64,000 nt of DNA from Eggerthellaceae bacterium (GCA_022791455.1 JAAVZC010000013.1:62001-126000), one strand, 5' to 3'. Numbered from the stretch's first letter, positions 52,439-61,558 are shown. The notes: generated by a model not told the origin, from the sequence alone. Numbers and translations: made by a program.

Positions 52439-54577
52439 TTACGGCAGCAGGTTCAAGCTGACGAGCTCTTCCTTGACGTCGGGCATGTCGTAGTAGTCCA
52501 GGCACTCGGCGGTGGGGCAGCCCAGCTCTTCGTCCCAGCCGAAGCAGCGGTAGAGCATGGTCAGGCCGTTCTGGAAGTCTTCCTTGTCCTGCTTGATGGT
52601 GCCCTCGGTGAAGGGCTGCTTGTCCGGATCCTGCGCGAAGGGCCACTCGGTGGGAACGTCGTGGACGGTGCGCATCTCGTTGGAGCCCATCTGGCCGTTT
52701 GTACCGACCATGGAGCGCACGGTGTTGGCGCGCTGCAGGGTCATGATCTTGGCGCCGGCCTTGTACAGGTCGTCGGTGGTGACTTCCTGACCGGTAACGG
52801 CGGTGAAGAACTTCGCCTCCAGGTCAAGGTCGCCGCGGTAGTCGCGAGCGGCGGTGGGGCTCATGGTCATAGGCCACACCCAGTTGCACAGGGTCAGCGA
52901 GTCGTGCAGCACGTCGGTCACGATGGACCACCAGGCGAAGTTGGCCTTGTGCTCGTTCATGGGGGTGTAGTTCTTGTCCTTGTCGATGGCGTCGGCGCCG
53001 CCCCACACCTCTTCGGCAATCTGCTGCTTCAGCTCGAAGGGAAGGCCGCAGCCCTGGAAGTTCACGGCAGAATGGATCATATCGTCGCGGTTGAACATCA
53101 TGTTGTAGAGCAGACCCACCTGGGCGAAGCACTCATGGGCATGGTGCACCGGCCAGCCGCGGACGTTGATGAGGGTAGAGGCGGGATCGTTCCACCAATC
53201 CGGGTCGTTCCAACGCTCGGTCCATACCAGAGGGCCGTAAGCCACGTAGGCCATCTCGTTGTCGTTGGCGGCAATGTGGTGCAGCAGCGCCGGCACGATG
53301 GAGGGATCGTTCTTGGCGAAGGCCTCCCAGTCGAACATGGCGTACTCTTCGGCCGGCAGCACGCGCTCGAAGATGCCGGTGGCGTAGCAGTGGGCGATGT
53401 CGCGGTAGATCTGGCCGTAGTTGCACCACAGGCCCAGATCGTCCATGGTGGAGCCGAATACCTGGTCCCATACCAGCGCGTCGTCGCTCTGGGCTTGCAC
53501 GGTGGTCTTGTCGCCCAGGATCTTGATCATGTAATTAGTGAAGGGGAAGTTCGGCACGCAGGTGTTGCCGGTAATCTCGTAGCCGCCGTTGGCCTTGCTG
53601 GCGGGCACGCGCATGTCGGAGTAGCAGTGGATGGGGCAGCTGTGGCAGCCGTCCATTTTGATGGTGTACTTCAGCGCCTCGGGGCCCTCGTCTTTGAGGG
53701 ACTTCAAGCAGCGGTAGCCCACGGTGTTGATCTCGCCGGGCTTGGGCTCGCCGGTCTCGATGGCGCCGCCCTCGGCCAGCTCCCAGCTGGCGCCCTTCTG
53801 AGCGGTCCAGCGGCTGCCGGCGTCGTAGTACTCGGCCCATTCCTGCTGGGTGGAGGGCACCACGTGGTTGTTGTTGGAGCCGACGATTTCGCGCAGCATG
53901 TAGTCGGAAAGCTCTGCCACTGCCTCAGGGTCGGCCACGTTCACCGAACCGTTGCCCTCGACCACGAGCGCCCTCAGCTTCTTGGAGCCCATGATGGTGC
54001 CAAGACCTGCGCCGGCGGAGTGGTTACGGGAATTGATGAGGCAGGCGTAAGGAACAAGGTTCTCGCCCGCCTGGCCGATGGATGCCACGCACGCGCTCGT
54101 ACCCTCGATGCGGTTCAGCGCTTCGGCCGTGGCACGTGTGCCCTGGCCCCACAGGAAGTCGGCCGGCTTCAGTTCTACGTTGTCGTTGTTGATGCACAGG
54201 TAGACCGGCTCTTCGCTCATGCCTTCGATGATGACTCCGTCGTAGCCGGCCAGCTTGATCTTCGCACCCAGCATGCCGCCGCAATGGGCGTCCACCACTT
54301 GGTTGTCGGTGGTGTAGGTGGAGAGGAAGCTCACGGTGGTGCGGCCAGCCAGCGGCACGCCCGATGCCGTCAGGGGACCGACGGCGAAAACGATCTTGGA
54401 CTCCTCGGACAGGGGGTCGGTGCCAGCGGGCACCTCGTCGTACATGATCTTGTTCGCAAGACCCATGCCGCCGATGTACTCTTTATAAGGCTCGGTCGGC
54501 TCGGTGGTGATGGCTCCCGTGGTCAGGTTAACGCGGAGAAGCTTGCCAGCCCATCCATATGATTTTTCGTCAGCCAT
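52439..54577 (-). CDS. aldehyde:ferredoxin oxidoreductase family protein (tungsten/molybdopterin enzyme)
   Basis: 712 residues, longer than the usual 600-620. Oxidises an aldehyde, or in reverse reduces a carboxylate, with ferredoxin as partner, using a tungsto-bispterin and one [4Fe-4S] cluster. The N-terminal pterin domain starts GWAGKLLRVNLTTGAITTE; the cluster cysteines are C311, C314, C318 (GCHSCPIHC) and C564 (LTLCNW). AGGAGAT precedes the ATG. No signal peptide, so it is cytoplasmic. Divergent from the molybdoenzyme operon across a shared control region. The substrate is unknown. Confidence 0.93.
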   Translation of the reverse strand: MADEKSYGWAGKLLRVNLTTGAITTEPTEPYKEYIGGMGLANKIMYDEVPAGTDPLSEESKIVFAVGPLTASGVPLAGRTTVSFLSTYTTDNQVVDAHCGGMLGAKIKLAGYDGVIIEGMSEEPVYLCINNDNVELKPADFLWGQGTRATAEALNRIEGTSACVASIGQAGENLVPYACLINSRNHSAGAGLGTIMGSKKLRALVVEGNGSVNVADPEAVAELSDYMLREIVGSNNNHVVPSTQQEWAEYYDAGSRWTAQKGASWELAEGGAIETGEPKPGEINTVGYRCLKSLKDEGPEALKYTIKMDGCHSCPIHCYSDMRVPASKANGGYEITGNTCVPNFPFTNYMIKILGDKTTVQAQSDDALVWDQVFGSTMDDLGLWCNYGQIYRDIAHCYATGIFERVLPAEEYAMFDWEAFAKNDPSIVPALLHHIAANDNEMAYVAYGPLVWTERWNDPDWWNDPASTLINVRGWPVHHAHECFAQVGLLYNMMFNRDDMIHSAVNFQGCGLPFELKQQIAEEVWGGADAIDKDKNYTPMNEHKANFAWWSIVTDVLHDSLTLCNWVWPMTMSPTAARDYRGDLDLEAKFFTAVTGQEVTTDDLYKAGAKIMTLQRANTVRSMVGTNGQMGSNEMRTVHDVPTEWPFAQDPDKQPFTEGTIKQDKEDFQNGLTMLYRCFGWDEELGCPTAECLDYYDMPDVKEELVSLNLLP

Positions 54578-54705
54578 GGTGTATCTCCTACTTGGTTCGT
54601 TCCCTTAAGTAATCCGTTGCGCGAACTCTCGAAAAGGAATGCAGCCATCAGGAGTGCATGACTAAAACTGCAGGTAAATGATGCCTCATCTCGTCATATA
54701 TCCTA

Positions 54706-54725
54706 TACCCTCCAAGAGGGTAATT
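54706..54725. promoter_or_regulatory. shared operator, copy 1 (AOR side)
   Basis: TACCCTC-CAA-GAGGGTAATT. Matches the copies at 54799-54814 and 59477-59494 in the pattern CCCT(C/A)-N3-GNGGGTA. Confidence 0.7.
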
Positions 54726-54798
54726 TTGATTACCGATCGGTATCGCAGATGACGAAACCGATTCGATTTTTTCGAAAAAGTGACGGGAGGAAAAATAT

Positions 54799-54814
54799 CC
54801 CTAAAAGAGGGTAT
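54799..54814 (+). promoter_or_regulatory. shared operator, copy 2 (molybdoenzyme side)
   Basis: CCCTA-AAA-GAGGGTAT, centred about 30 bases before a CATACT -10-like hexamer, a position typical of an activator overlapping the -35 region. Confidence 0.65.
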
Positions 54815-54940
54815 GCCCAAGAAGATGGAATGATCATACTTCTCTGTGTTGAGTGAATCGAAGAGGAACTAGTTGCCAGCAGGAGCCTTGAAAAGGATCT
54901 ATCAGTCTCACAACATTTATTAGTGAGGGGAGCAACTAAC

Positions 54941-55690
54941 ATGTCCGAGAATTCCTTCGAAAACAAGCCTCTCGAGCCGACAGTGGCCGAAGGCGAGCAT
55001 ACGGCGGAAAGCGCCCCTGAGGCCGCCGCCACTCCCGCCCCCAAGCACCATGTCACCCGCCGCCAGGTTCTGGCCATGTGCGGTTGCGGCGTTGCCGGGC
55101 TTATCGCCGGTGGCGTCCTGGCAAGTTGGGGCGTAACCGAGAAGTCGATCGCCGCCGGGCGCATCGACATCCGCACGACTCCCACCAAGATGATCGTCAC
55201 CGACCGCGCTCGTTGCTCCGGCTGCCAGCGCTGCGAGATGATGTGCACACTGAAGAACGACGGCTATGTGGATCAGTCCATCGCCCGTGTTCGCGTGTGG
55301 GACAACTATTATTGGGGCCAGGGCGTAGACACGGGCGATGGTGCCCTGGGCGATGGCACGGGCGCTTGCGAGTTCACCGTTGAGCACTGCAAGCAGTGCG
55401 AAGACGCCGCGTGCATGAACAATTGCCCGGTACACGCCATCTACTGCGACGAAAACACCGGCGCCCGCGTGGTAAACGAGGAAGTCTGCATCGGCTGCGG
55501 CCTGTGCGCCCAGGCTTGCCCGTGGAACATGCCCCGCATCAATTCCCAGACCGGCACCTCCACCAAGTGCGTCGCCTGCGGCCGCTGCGCCGTGCAATGC
55601 CCCAACGGCGCAATCCAGTTCGTCGACTGGCAAGACATCGCCCAGGCGGCGATCGATCAGGGTGTCGTCCGTACCGTGACCCTCGTGTAG
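54941..55690 (+). CDS. Tat-signal 4Fe-4S ferredoxin-type electron-transfer subunit
   Basis: 249 residues. A polar N terminus of about 45 residues precedes a twin-arginine segment TRRQVLAMCGCG and a hydrophobic stretch, so the protein is exported folded or anchored by that segment. Four cysteine clusters follow: CSGCQRCEMMC, CKQCEDAACMNNC, CIGCGLCAQAC and CVACGRCAVQC, enough for four [4Fe-4S] centres as in DmsB/PsrB/HybA. GAGGGGAG lies 8 bases before ATG 54941. It heads the molybdoenzyme operon and would wire the catalytic subunit to a quinone-linked anchor. Confidence 0.92.
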   Translation: MSENSFENKPLEPTVAEGEHTAESAPEAAATPAPKHHVTRRQVLAMCGCGVAGLIAGGVLASWGVTEKSIAAGRIDIRTTPTKMIVTDRARCSGCQRCEMMCTLKNDGYVDQSIARVRVWDNYYWGQGVDTGDGALGDGTGACEFTVEHCKQCEDAACMNNCPVHAIYCDENTGARVVNEEVCIGCGLCAQACPWNMPRINSQTGTSTKCVACGRCAVQCPNGAIQFVDWQDIAQAAIDQGVVRTVTLV

Positions 55691-55739
55691 GCCCTGCGCC
55701 TTCTTCGAACCGCGAACCTACCTGTTGAGAGGACGAGAA

Positions 55740-57917
55740 ATGTCACAAAACACTTTGACGCGGCGCGATTTCGTGGCCGCGGGCGCAGCAGCAGCCGCCA
55801 TTGCCGGCACTGCGGGCGCCGTTAGCTTAGGAGATTGGTCACAGGCGTACGGCGAGGACGACACCCCTCAAAACGCCATGCAGAAAGTTACCCTGTGCGA
55901 CGGCTGCGGCAACAAATGCGCTTTCACTGCCTATACCGTGAACGAGAAGCTGTGGCGCGTGATCGGCTGCACCGGTTACCCCACCGCCCGCGGTTATCTG
56001 TGCGGACGCGGCCAGGGCTATGCGTTCCTGTACGCCAACGAGAACCGCGTGAAGACCCCGCTCAAGAAGAACGAGAAGGGCGGCTTCGACGCCATCTCGT
56101 GGGATCAGGCCTGCCAGGAAATTGGAGAGAAGCTGCAAGCCGGTGACCCCCAGAAGCTGGCCCTGTACCAGAGCCGCGGCAACTCCACCTTCTATCCGAA
56201 GCGGCTCATGGCCGCCTTGGGCTCTGCCAACTGCTATTCCGATGCCGCCATCCGCGACGCTGGCATCACCGCCACCATCGAGGGCATCTCCGGTGCTTAC
56301 CCGGCCCCTGACGTAGAGCACTCCAAGTATGTGGTCATGCTGGACAAGTCCACCTACGATGCCATGCGGCCCGCCGAGATGGCCGAGTTCAGCCACATGA
56401 TGGACAACGGCGGCCATATTGTGCTGGTGGATTCCCGCGAGACCTCCTTCGGCCGCATCTGCGACGAGTGGATTGGCGTAAAGCCCGGCACCGAACTTGC
56501 CTTCCTTCTGGGCATTGCCGGCGAGCTGGTGCGCACCGGCCACTACAGCAAGGACTTCACCGACAACTACGCCAACGGCTTCGACCAGTTCGCCGAGCAG
56601 ATGAAGGGCTACACCCTGGACTGGGCCGCCGAGCTCACCGGCGCCGAGGCCACCAAGATCGGGCAAGTTGCCGCCGATCTGTGGGCCAACGCCCCGGCTG
56701 CTTTCGTGGATATGCCCTGGGCGGGCACCCTTGGCAGCGGCTTTTCCAACAGCGTCGACACCGTGCGCATGATCTACCTGATCAACGCCATGATCGGCAG
56801 CTTCAACCAGAAGGGCGGCTGGCTGTTCCCGAACGCCCCCTTCGTTTCCGACGACATGCTGGCGGAGAAGGGCATCCCGAAGCTGACCACCGACGCCTCT
56901 ATCATTACTTATATGGACGCGCCGCTCGTTTGGGGCGACAGCATCATCGCTGCCATGGAGCAGATGCAGGCCGGCAACCTCACTCAGCTCATCGTGGTTG
57001 AGGGCAACCCGGTACTGGACGTTTCCAACGGCAACGGCGTGAAAGAGGCACTAGAGAAGCTAGACCTTTTGGTAGTGCTAGACTCCTTCATGACCGACAC
57101 CGCTGTTCTGGCCGACTACGTGCTGCCCCTGAGCTCCTACCTGGAGCGCACCGACACCATCGTCACCGCCTCCGGCGCCAACACCGTGGCTGGTCTGCGC
57201 ACGCCGGTGCTGGTGAACACCGAAGTGGACGCCAAGTCCATCCCCGACGCCATCGTGGCCCTGGCCACCGCCGCCGGCAAAGCCGACGCCTTCCCCTTCA
57301 CGCTGGAAGACTACAACCGCGCGAACGCCGAACTCATGGGTATCAGCTACGAGGGCATCCTGCAAGAGGGCATCGCCGCCATCCCCGGCTCCGACGCGCA
57401 ACTGGGCACCATGCCCTACCTGCGCACCGAGTCCGGCAAGGTGGACTTCGCCAGCCCCACCTTCGAGGCGGCCGGTCTTTCCGCTGTTCCCACCTGGACC
57501 GCCCCGGCCATTGAGGAAGTGAACGGCACGCTTCGGCTCATGATCGGGCAGGAAGTGGTCTTCCAGGACACCTTCTGCAACGCGAGCCCCTACCTCATGG
57601 CACTTGCCGAGAAGTACGAGCTGCAGGAGGCCTGGGTGAACACCGACACCGCCGCCGCCCTCGGCATCGCCGACGGCGACATGGCAGAGATCACATCGCC
57701 TCTGGCCACTATCACGGTGCCCATGAAGGTCACCGACCTCATTGCCCCCAACGTAGTTTGGATGCCGGCGCACTTCGGCTCCATCTACGGACAAGAGGAG
57801 GGCGCCAAGCTCTTCGGCGCCGCCCCCAAGCCCCTCATCGCCTGGCAGATGGCCCCGGGCACCGGAGCGGGAATGATGAATGAGACCGCGGTCACCCTGA
57901 AGAAAGTGGGTGCATGA
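55740..57917 (+). CDS. Tat-exported molybdopterin oxidoreductase catalytic subunit, atypical metal ligand
   Basis: 725 residues of the DMSO reductase superfamily, Psr/Phs-like. A twin-arginine signal LTRRDFVAAGAAAAA directs folded export. The N-terminal [4Fe-4S] site is C53-x2-C56-x3-C60-x27-C88. The pterin-binding core and a C-terminal molydopterin-dinucleotide domain (WVNTDTAAALGIADGDMAEITSP) are present. Where Psr/Phs/Nap enzymes carry the Cys metal ligand (8 residues after the GSxN asparagine), this protein has GSANCYSDAAIRDAG, i.e. Arg172-Asp173. Substrate unknown; related Eggerthellaceae enzymes dehydroxylate catechols. ATG 55740 follows GAGAGGACGAG. Confidence 0.9.
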   Translation: MSQNTLTRRDFVAAGAAAAAIAGTAGAVSLGDWSQAYGEDDTPQNAMQKVTLCDGCGNKCAFTAYTVNEKLWRVIGCTGYPTARGYLCGRGQGYAFLYANENRVKTPLKKNEKGGFDAISWDQACQEIGEKLQAGDPQKLALYQSRGNSTFYPKRLMAALGSANCYSDAAIRDAGITATIEGISGAYPAPDVEHSKYVVMLDKSTYDAMRPAEMAEFSHMMDNGGHIVLVDSRETSFGRICDEWIGVKPGTELAFLLGIAGELVRTGHYSKDFTDNYANGFDQFAEQMKGYTLDWAAELTGAEATKIGQVAADLWANAPAAFVDMPWAGTLGSGFSNSVDTVRMIYLINAMIGSFNQKGGWLFPNAPFVSDDMLAEKGIPKLTTDASIITYMDAPLVWGDSIIAAMEQMQAGNLTQLIVVEGNPVLDVSNGNGVKEALEKLDLLVVLDSFMTDTAVLADYVLPLSSYLERTDTIVTASGANTVAGLRTPVLVNTEVDAKSIPDAIVALATAAGKADAFPFTLEDYNRANAELMGISYEGILQEGIAAIPGSDAQLGTMPYLRTESGKVDFASPTFEAAGLSAVPTWTAPAIEEVNGTLRLMIGQEVVFQDTFCNASPYLMALAEKYELQEAWVNTDTAAALGIADGDMAEITSPLATITVPMKVTDLIAPNVVWMPAHFGSIYGQEEGAKLFGAAPKPLIAWQMAPGTGAGMMNETAVTLKKVGA

Positions 57918-58456
57918 TGACACGCTATGGAATGCTCGTTAACACGAGGAAGTGCATCGGCTGCTACGCCTGCCGCGAAGCTTGCCAGCACCAGAACAAA
58001 CTGCTGAAAGACGAGCCCTTCATCCGTTACGAAGAGCGCGTGACCGGAAAATTCCCCACCACTGACGTGGAGATGGTGCCCATGCAGTGCATGCAGTGCA
58101 CCGATGCCCCCTGTGTCTCGGTGTGCCCCACCGGCGCCTCCCACATCGGCCCGGACGGCATCGTGGTCATCGACCACGGCCGCTGCATCGGCTGCCTGTA
58201 CTGCATGGCCGCCTGCCCCTATCAGCTGCGCGTGCGCAACGAGGAAACGGGCGCCGTCGACAAGTGCCGTTTCTGCGTGGCAGCCGTGAAGCCGGGGGAG
58301 GCCGCCAGCAACTGCGTATCCGCCTGCCCGATGGGCGTGCGCACCTTCGGCGACCTTGAGGATCCGGAGTCCGAGATTTCCCAGCAAATCCGCGCGACAG
58401 GGGCCAAGCCCTTGGTCGAAGGCCTTACCGAGGCCGCTATTTACTACGCGAGGTGA
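57914..58456 (+). CDS. 4Fe-4S dicluster electron-transfer subunit (PsrB/NrfC-like)
   Basis: About 180 residues, no signal peptide; it would be carried outward by its Tat-bearing partner. Cysteine clusters CIGCYACREAC, CMQCTDAPCVSVC, CIGCLYCMAAC and CRFC...CVSAC bind four [4Fe-4S] centres. The start overlaps the catalytic subunit stop by 4 bases (ATGA). Two ferredoxin subunits in one operon is more than the usual three-gene set, so one may be an extra electron branch. Confidence 0.92.
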   Translation: MMTRYGMLVNTRKCIGCYACREACQHQNKLLKDEPFIRYEERVTGKFPTTDVEMVPMQCMQCTDAPCVSVCPTGASHIGPDGIVVIDHGRCIGCLYCMAACPYQLRVRNEETGAVDKCRFCVAAVKPGEAASNCVSACPMGVRTFGDLEDPESEISQQIRATGAKPLVEGLTEAAIYYAR

Positions 58457-58461
58457 GAGAG

Positions 58462-59355
58462 ATGACTTATGAACCCATCTGGGGCGGTATCATCGCCTGG
58501 TATCTGTTCTTGGCAGGCTTGGGCGGCGGTGCGTTCATCACCTCCGCGTTCTTGAAGTGGACCAAGCCGGAAGCGGTCACCATGCGCCGCGTCGGGCACA
58601 TCATCGCGCCGGTCGTGGTAATCATCGGCCTGGTGCTTCTGATGTTCGATGCGAAGGCCGGTTTCCTGAACCCGCTGCGCTTCGCCTTGCTGCTGACCAA
58701 CTTCGGATCGGTCATGACCTGGGGTGTGGTGTTCCTGGCCACCTTCACCATCATCGCGCTCGTCGTGCTGCTGCTCGACTTCCTGAAGAAGCCCATTCCC
58801 AATTGGCTGGACATCCTGGGCGTCATCGCAGGCGTATGCGTGGCCATCTACACCGGCGTGCTGCTGGGCGTGTGCCAAACCTTCCCGCTGTGGAATAACG
58901 CGCTGCTTCCTATTCTGTTCCTGGTGTCGGCCCTCTCCACGGGCGCCGCGGCCGTCATCGCCGTTGGCATTCTGGTGAAGCCGGCTGAATTCAACGAGAT
59001 CGGCATTCTGAAGAAGACCCATTACGTGCTGCCGGCTATTGAGATCCTGCTCATCGCCTCACTCGTGTTCATCACGGCCCATACCAACGAGGCGGGCTTC
59101 AACTCCATCATGAGCCTCATCGGCGGAGAGTGGTCGGGCTGGTTCTGGATTGGCTTCGTCATCATCGGTCTGCTGGCTCCCACCATCATCGAGACCATCA
59201 CCCTGTTCTTCGCCTCGCCGAAGTTCGAGGAGGGCGCGACGGCCCGCTGGCTGTCCTTCGCCTCCGACGCCGGCGTGCTGGTAGGCGGCTACCTGCTGCG
59301 CTACTTGGTGATTGTGGCGGCCCTGCCGCTGACCATGGTGGTGCCCATGCTGTAG
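58462..59355 (+). CDS. NrfD/PsrC-type membrane anchor, quinone-linked
   Basis: 297 residues with eight to nine membrane helices, the DmsC/PsrC/NrfD-type subunit that exchanges electrons with menaquinone. The N-terminal GGIIAWYLFLAGLGGGAFITSAFL is characteristic. ATG 58462 is chosen behind GAGGTGAGAG; a GTG at 58453 is in frame upstream. The stop at 59353-59355 ends the four-gene operon before a terminator. Confidence 0.92.
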   Translation: MTYEPIWGGIIAWYLFLAGLGGGAFITSAFLKWTKPEAVTMRRVGHIIAPVVVIIGLVLLMFDAKAGFLNPLRFALLLTNFGSVMTWGVVFLATFTIIALVVLLLDFLKKPIPNWLDILGVIAGVCVAIYTGVLLGVCQTFPLWNNALLPILFLVSALSTGAAAVIAVGILVKPAEFNEIGILKKTHYVLPAIEILLIASLVFITAHTNEAGFNSIMSLIGGEWSGWFWIGFVIIGLLAPTIIETITLFFASPKFEEGATARWLSFASDAGVLVGGYLLRYLVIVAALPLTMVVPML

Positions 59356-59394
59356 CGCCGCGCGCTTCGGCTCCCCGAAATATCGTTCCACCGC

Positions 59395-59441
59395 GAGCGG
59401 CTCCCTTTGCCAGACGGACGGCAGGGGAGCCGCTCTTTGTT
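59395..59441 (+). terminator. rho-independent terminator of the molybdoenzyme operon
   Basis: GAGCGGCTCCC (59395-59405) pairs with GGGAGCCGCTC (59425-59435) around a 19-base loop, followed by TTTGTT. Confidence 0.85.
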
Positions 59442-59476
59442 GCCCTCTTACCGAGCAAACCGCGGAAACCGGTGCC

Positions 59477-59494
59477 CCCTCGCCGGGGGTAATT
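59477..59494 (+). promoter_or_regulatory. shared operator, copy 3, before ech
   Basis: CCCTC-GCC-GGGGGTAATT, identical to copy 1 at every position of CCCTC-N3-GNGGGTAATT. An extended -10-like TGCTAGAGT lies at 59504-59512, about 20 bases on. The ech start is at 59623. Confidence 0.65.
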
Positions 59495-59622
59495 CCACCC
59501 TTTTGCTAGAGTTGACTAAAGGGATGACCCCCTGAAGTCGGCTTTTCGGCGCCCGCGCAGGGCGTTGCCGGGACGTCGGTCACTCCCTTCCGACACGCTT
59601 GCAAACATGGAAAGGAGGGGCC

Positions 59623-61545
59623 GTGGCTCTTGTAGGATTTCTCATCCTGTTTCCGCTGGTAGCGGCAATAGCGCTGTTCTGCATCCGCAATAATCAAGCG
59701 CGCAACATCGTGGTGATCGCATCCGCCATCATCATCGCCGTGGCTTCGGTGATCCTAGTGGTCACCAACCTGGGAGCTGGGTACACCCCGTTCGAATTCA
59801 GCTCGGAGGCAATCGATCTTTTGTGCTCCGGCATCAGCATCGCCATTGTGGCGGTCATCCTGGGCTTCTCCTGGAAGTATAAGAACATTCCCGCCGCGGT
59901 GCTTGCCATCATTCAGCTGGTGATGGTGCTGGTGCTCGAGTTCGCCTTCGAAGTTGAGCTGGAAGTGCCCTACGGCCTGTACTTCGACTCGCTCTCGCTG
60001 CTGATGACCTTCATCATCGGCGTGGTGGGCTCCGGCATCTGCGTCTACGCCATCGGCTACATGGAAGATTTCCAGGCCCATGAGCCGGAAGGGGCCAAAG
60101 ACCGCCGGCCCTTCTTCTTCGGGCTCATGTTCCTGTTCCTCTCCGCCATGTTCGTGATCGTCTTCTCCAACAACATGGAGTGGATGTTCACCGGCTGGGA
60201 GATCACCACCGTGTGTTCCTTCCTCCTCATCGGCTTCACCAAGACCGAAGAGGCCATTAAGAATTCCTTCCGCCAGATCATCATGAACCTGGCGGGCGGC
60301 ATCGGCTTCGTGGTTGCGCTTTATTGCTGCGCCTTTATGGTGGGAACGTTCTCGTTCTACGATTTCCTGGTCATCGGCTGCCAAAAGCCGGCACTCGTGG
60401 CCCTAGCGGTCACCGCCCTTGCCTTCGCCGGCATCACCAAAGCGGCCCAGATGCCCTTCCACACCTGGCTTCTGGGCGCCATGGTGGCCCCCACGCCCAC
60501 GTCTGCTTTGCTTCATTCGTCCACGATGGTGAAGGCGGGCGTGTTCCTGCTGGTGAAGCTGGCCCCCATCTTCATGGTGTGCCCGGTGCCCTCCCTCATG
60601 GTCATCATGGTGGGCGCGGTCACCTTCCTGCTGTGCTCGTTCATGGCCATATCGCAGTCCAACGCCAAGCGGGTGCTCGCGTACTCCACCATCGCGAACT
60701 TGGGCCTCGTGACCGCCTGCGCCGGCGTCGGCTCGCCGGAAGCGGTGTGGGCCGCGTGCTTCCTCATCCTGTTCCATGCGCTGGCGAAGAGCCTGCTGTT
60801 TTTGTGCGTCGGCACCGCCGAGCACCATATTGGCTCTCGCGACATCGAGGACATGGACTTGCTGTTCGACCGCATGCCGCGCCTGGCCCGCTTCATGATG
60901 GTGGGCATCATGGGCATGTTCATCGCGCCGTTCGGCATGCTCATCGCCAAGTGGGGAGCGCTCGTCTCCTTCGCTCAGGCCGACCAGGTGGCGCTCATCC
61001 TCATCCTAGGGTTCGGCTCCGCCGCCACGTTCATGTTCTGGGCCAAGTGGCTCGGCAAGCTTGCCGGCATCGCCGGACAGCCGGAAAACGTCGAGGTCAC
61101 CGTCCACAAGAGCGAATGGGCGTCGCTGCTGCTGATGGTAGTGCTGCTCATCTGCGGCTGCGTGTGCCTGCCGCTCATTTCCGCCGTGTCCGTGGAGCCC
61201 TACGTGGTCTCGGTCTTCGGCGTGTTCGGGCAGGACATCTCCACCGACAACCTGTGGCTCGCCTGCATCTGCGCCGCCGTGGTGTTTGTGGCCCTGTTCG
61301 CCGGAGCCGGCAAGACCACCAGTAAGCAGAAGAAGGTGCCGGTGTACCTGGCCGGCGTCAGCCGCGACGACGACAACCGCTCCTTCCAGAACTCGCTTTC
61401 CGACTCCTCCGAGGCGGTTACCCGCAACTGGTATTTGGAGTCCGTGTTCGGCGAGAAGAAGATCGCCCCCATCGGCGTTCTGTTCAACTCGCTGCTCATG
61501 GGCGCCGCGCTGGTAATGGTGATCCTCGGCGTGGGAATCATGTAG
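59623..61545 (+). CDS. echA: Ech-type hydrogenase membrane subunit A (NuoL/MrpD-like)
   Basis: 640-residue proton/sodium-translocating antiporter-like subunit with about 16 membrane helices. The conserved antiporter core is seen as NNMEWMFTGWEITTVCSFLLIGF, KAAQMPFHTWLLGAMVAPTPTSALLHSSTMVKAG and the lysine/histidine helices after. The GTG at 59623 follows AAAGGAGGGG. It heads the operon echA-B-C-D-E in the same order as known Ech hydrogenases. It could equally be called a HyfB/HycC homologue; the order favours Ech. Confidence 0.9.
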   Translation: MALVGFLILFPLVAAIALFCIRNNQARNIVVIASAIIIAVASVILVVTNLGAGYTPFEFSSEAIDLLCSGISIAIVAVILGFSWKYKNIPAAVLAIIQLVMVLVLEFAFEVELEVPYGLYFDSLSLLMTFIIGVVGSGICVYAIGYMEDFQAHEPEGAKDRRPFFFGLMFLFLSAMFVIVFSNNMEWMFTGWEITTVCSFLLIGFTKTEEAIKNSFRQIIMNLAGGIGFVVALYCCAFMVGTFSFYDFLVIGCQKPALVALAVTALAFAGITKAAQMPFHTWLLGAMVAPTPTSALLHSSTMVKAGVFLLVKLAPIFMVCPVPSLMVIMVGAVTFLLCSFMAISQSNAKRVLAYSTIANLGLVTACAGVGSPEAVWAACFLILFHALAKSLLFLCVGTAEHHIGSRDIEDMDLLFDRMPRLARFMMVGIMGMFIAPFGMLIAKWGALVSFAQADQVALILILGFGSAATFMFWAKWLGKLAGIAGQPENVEVTVHKSEWASLLLMVVLLICGCVCLPLISAVSVEPYVVSVFGVFGQDISTDNLWLACICAAVVFVALFAGAGKTTSKQKKVPVYLAGVSRDDDNRSFQNSLSDSSEAVTRNWYLESVFGEKKIAPIGVLFNSLLMGAALVMVILGVGIM

Positions 61546-61558
61546 GAAGGGGAGAGGC

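Larger units (their letters stand above)
54578..54940. promoter_or_regulatory. divergent control region, AOR / molybdoenzyme operon
   Basis: 363 bases without a gene but full of dyads: TACCCTC-CAA-GAGGGTA (54706-54722), overlapped by GGTAAT-TTTG-ATTACC (54719-54734), overlapped again by TACCGATCGGTA (54731-54742); TTCGA/TCGAA (54762-54776); and CCCTA-AAA-GAGGGTA (54799-54813). A CATACT -10-like hexamer at 54835-54840 lies 30 bases right of the last dyad centre, placing that dyad near -41 for the rightward promoter. Confidence 0.7.

Noticed and set aside
52328..54562. A 744-codon open frame antisense to the AOR gene.
   Set aside because: It is the mirror of a high-GC gene: composition is His/Val/Gly-rich without domains, and AOR on the other strand has clear catalytic motifs.
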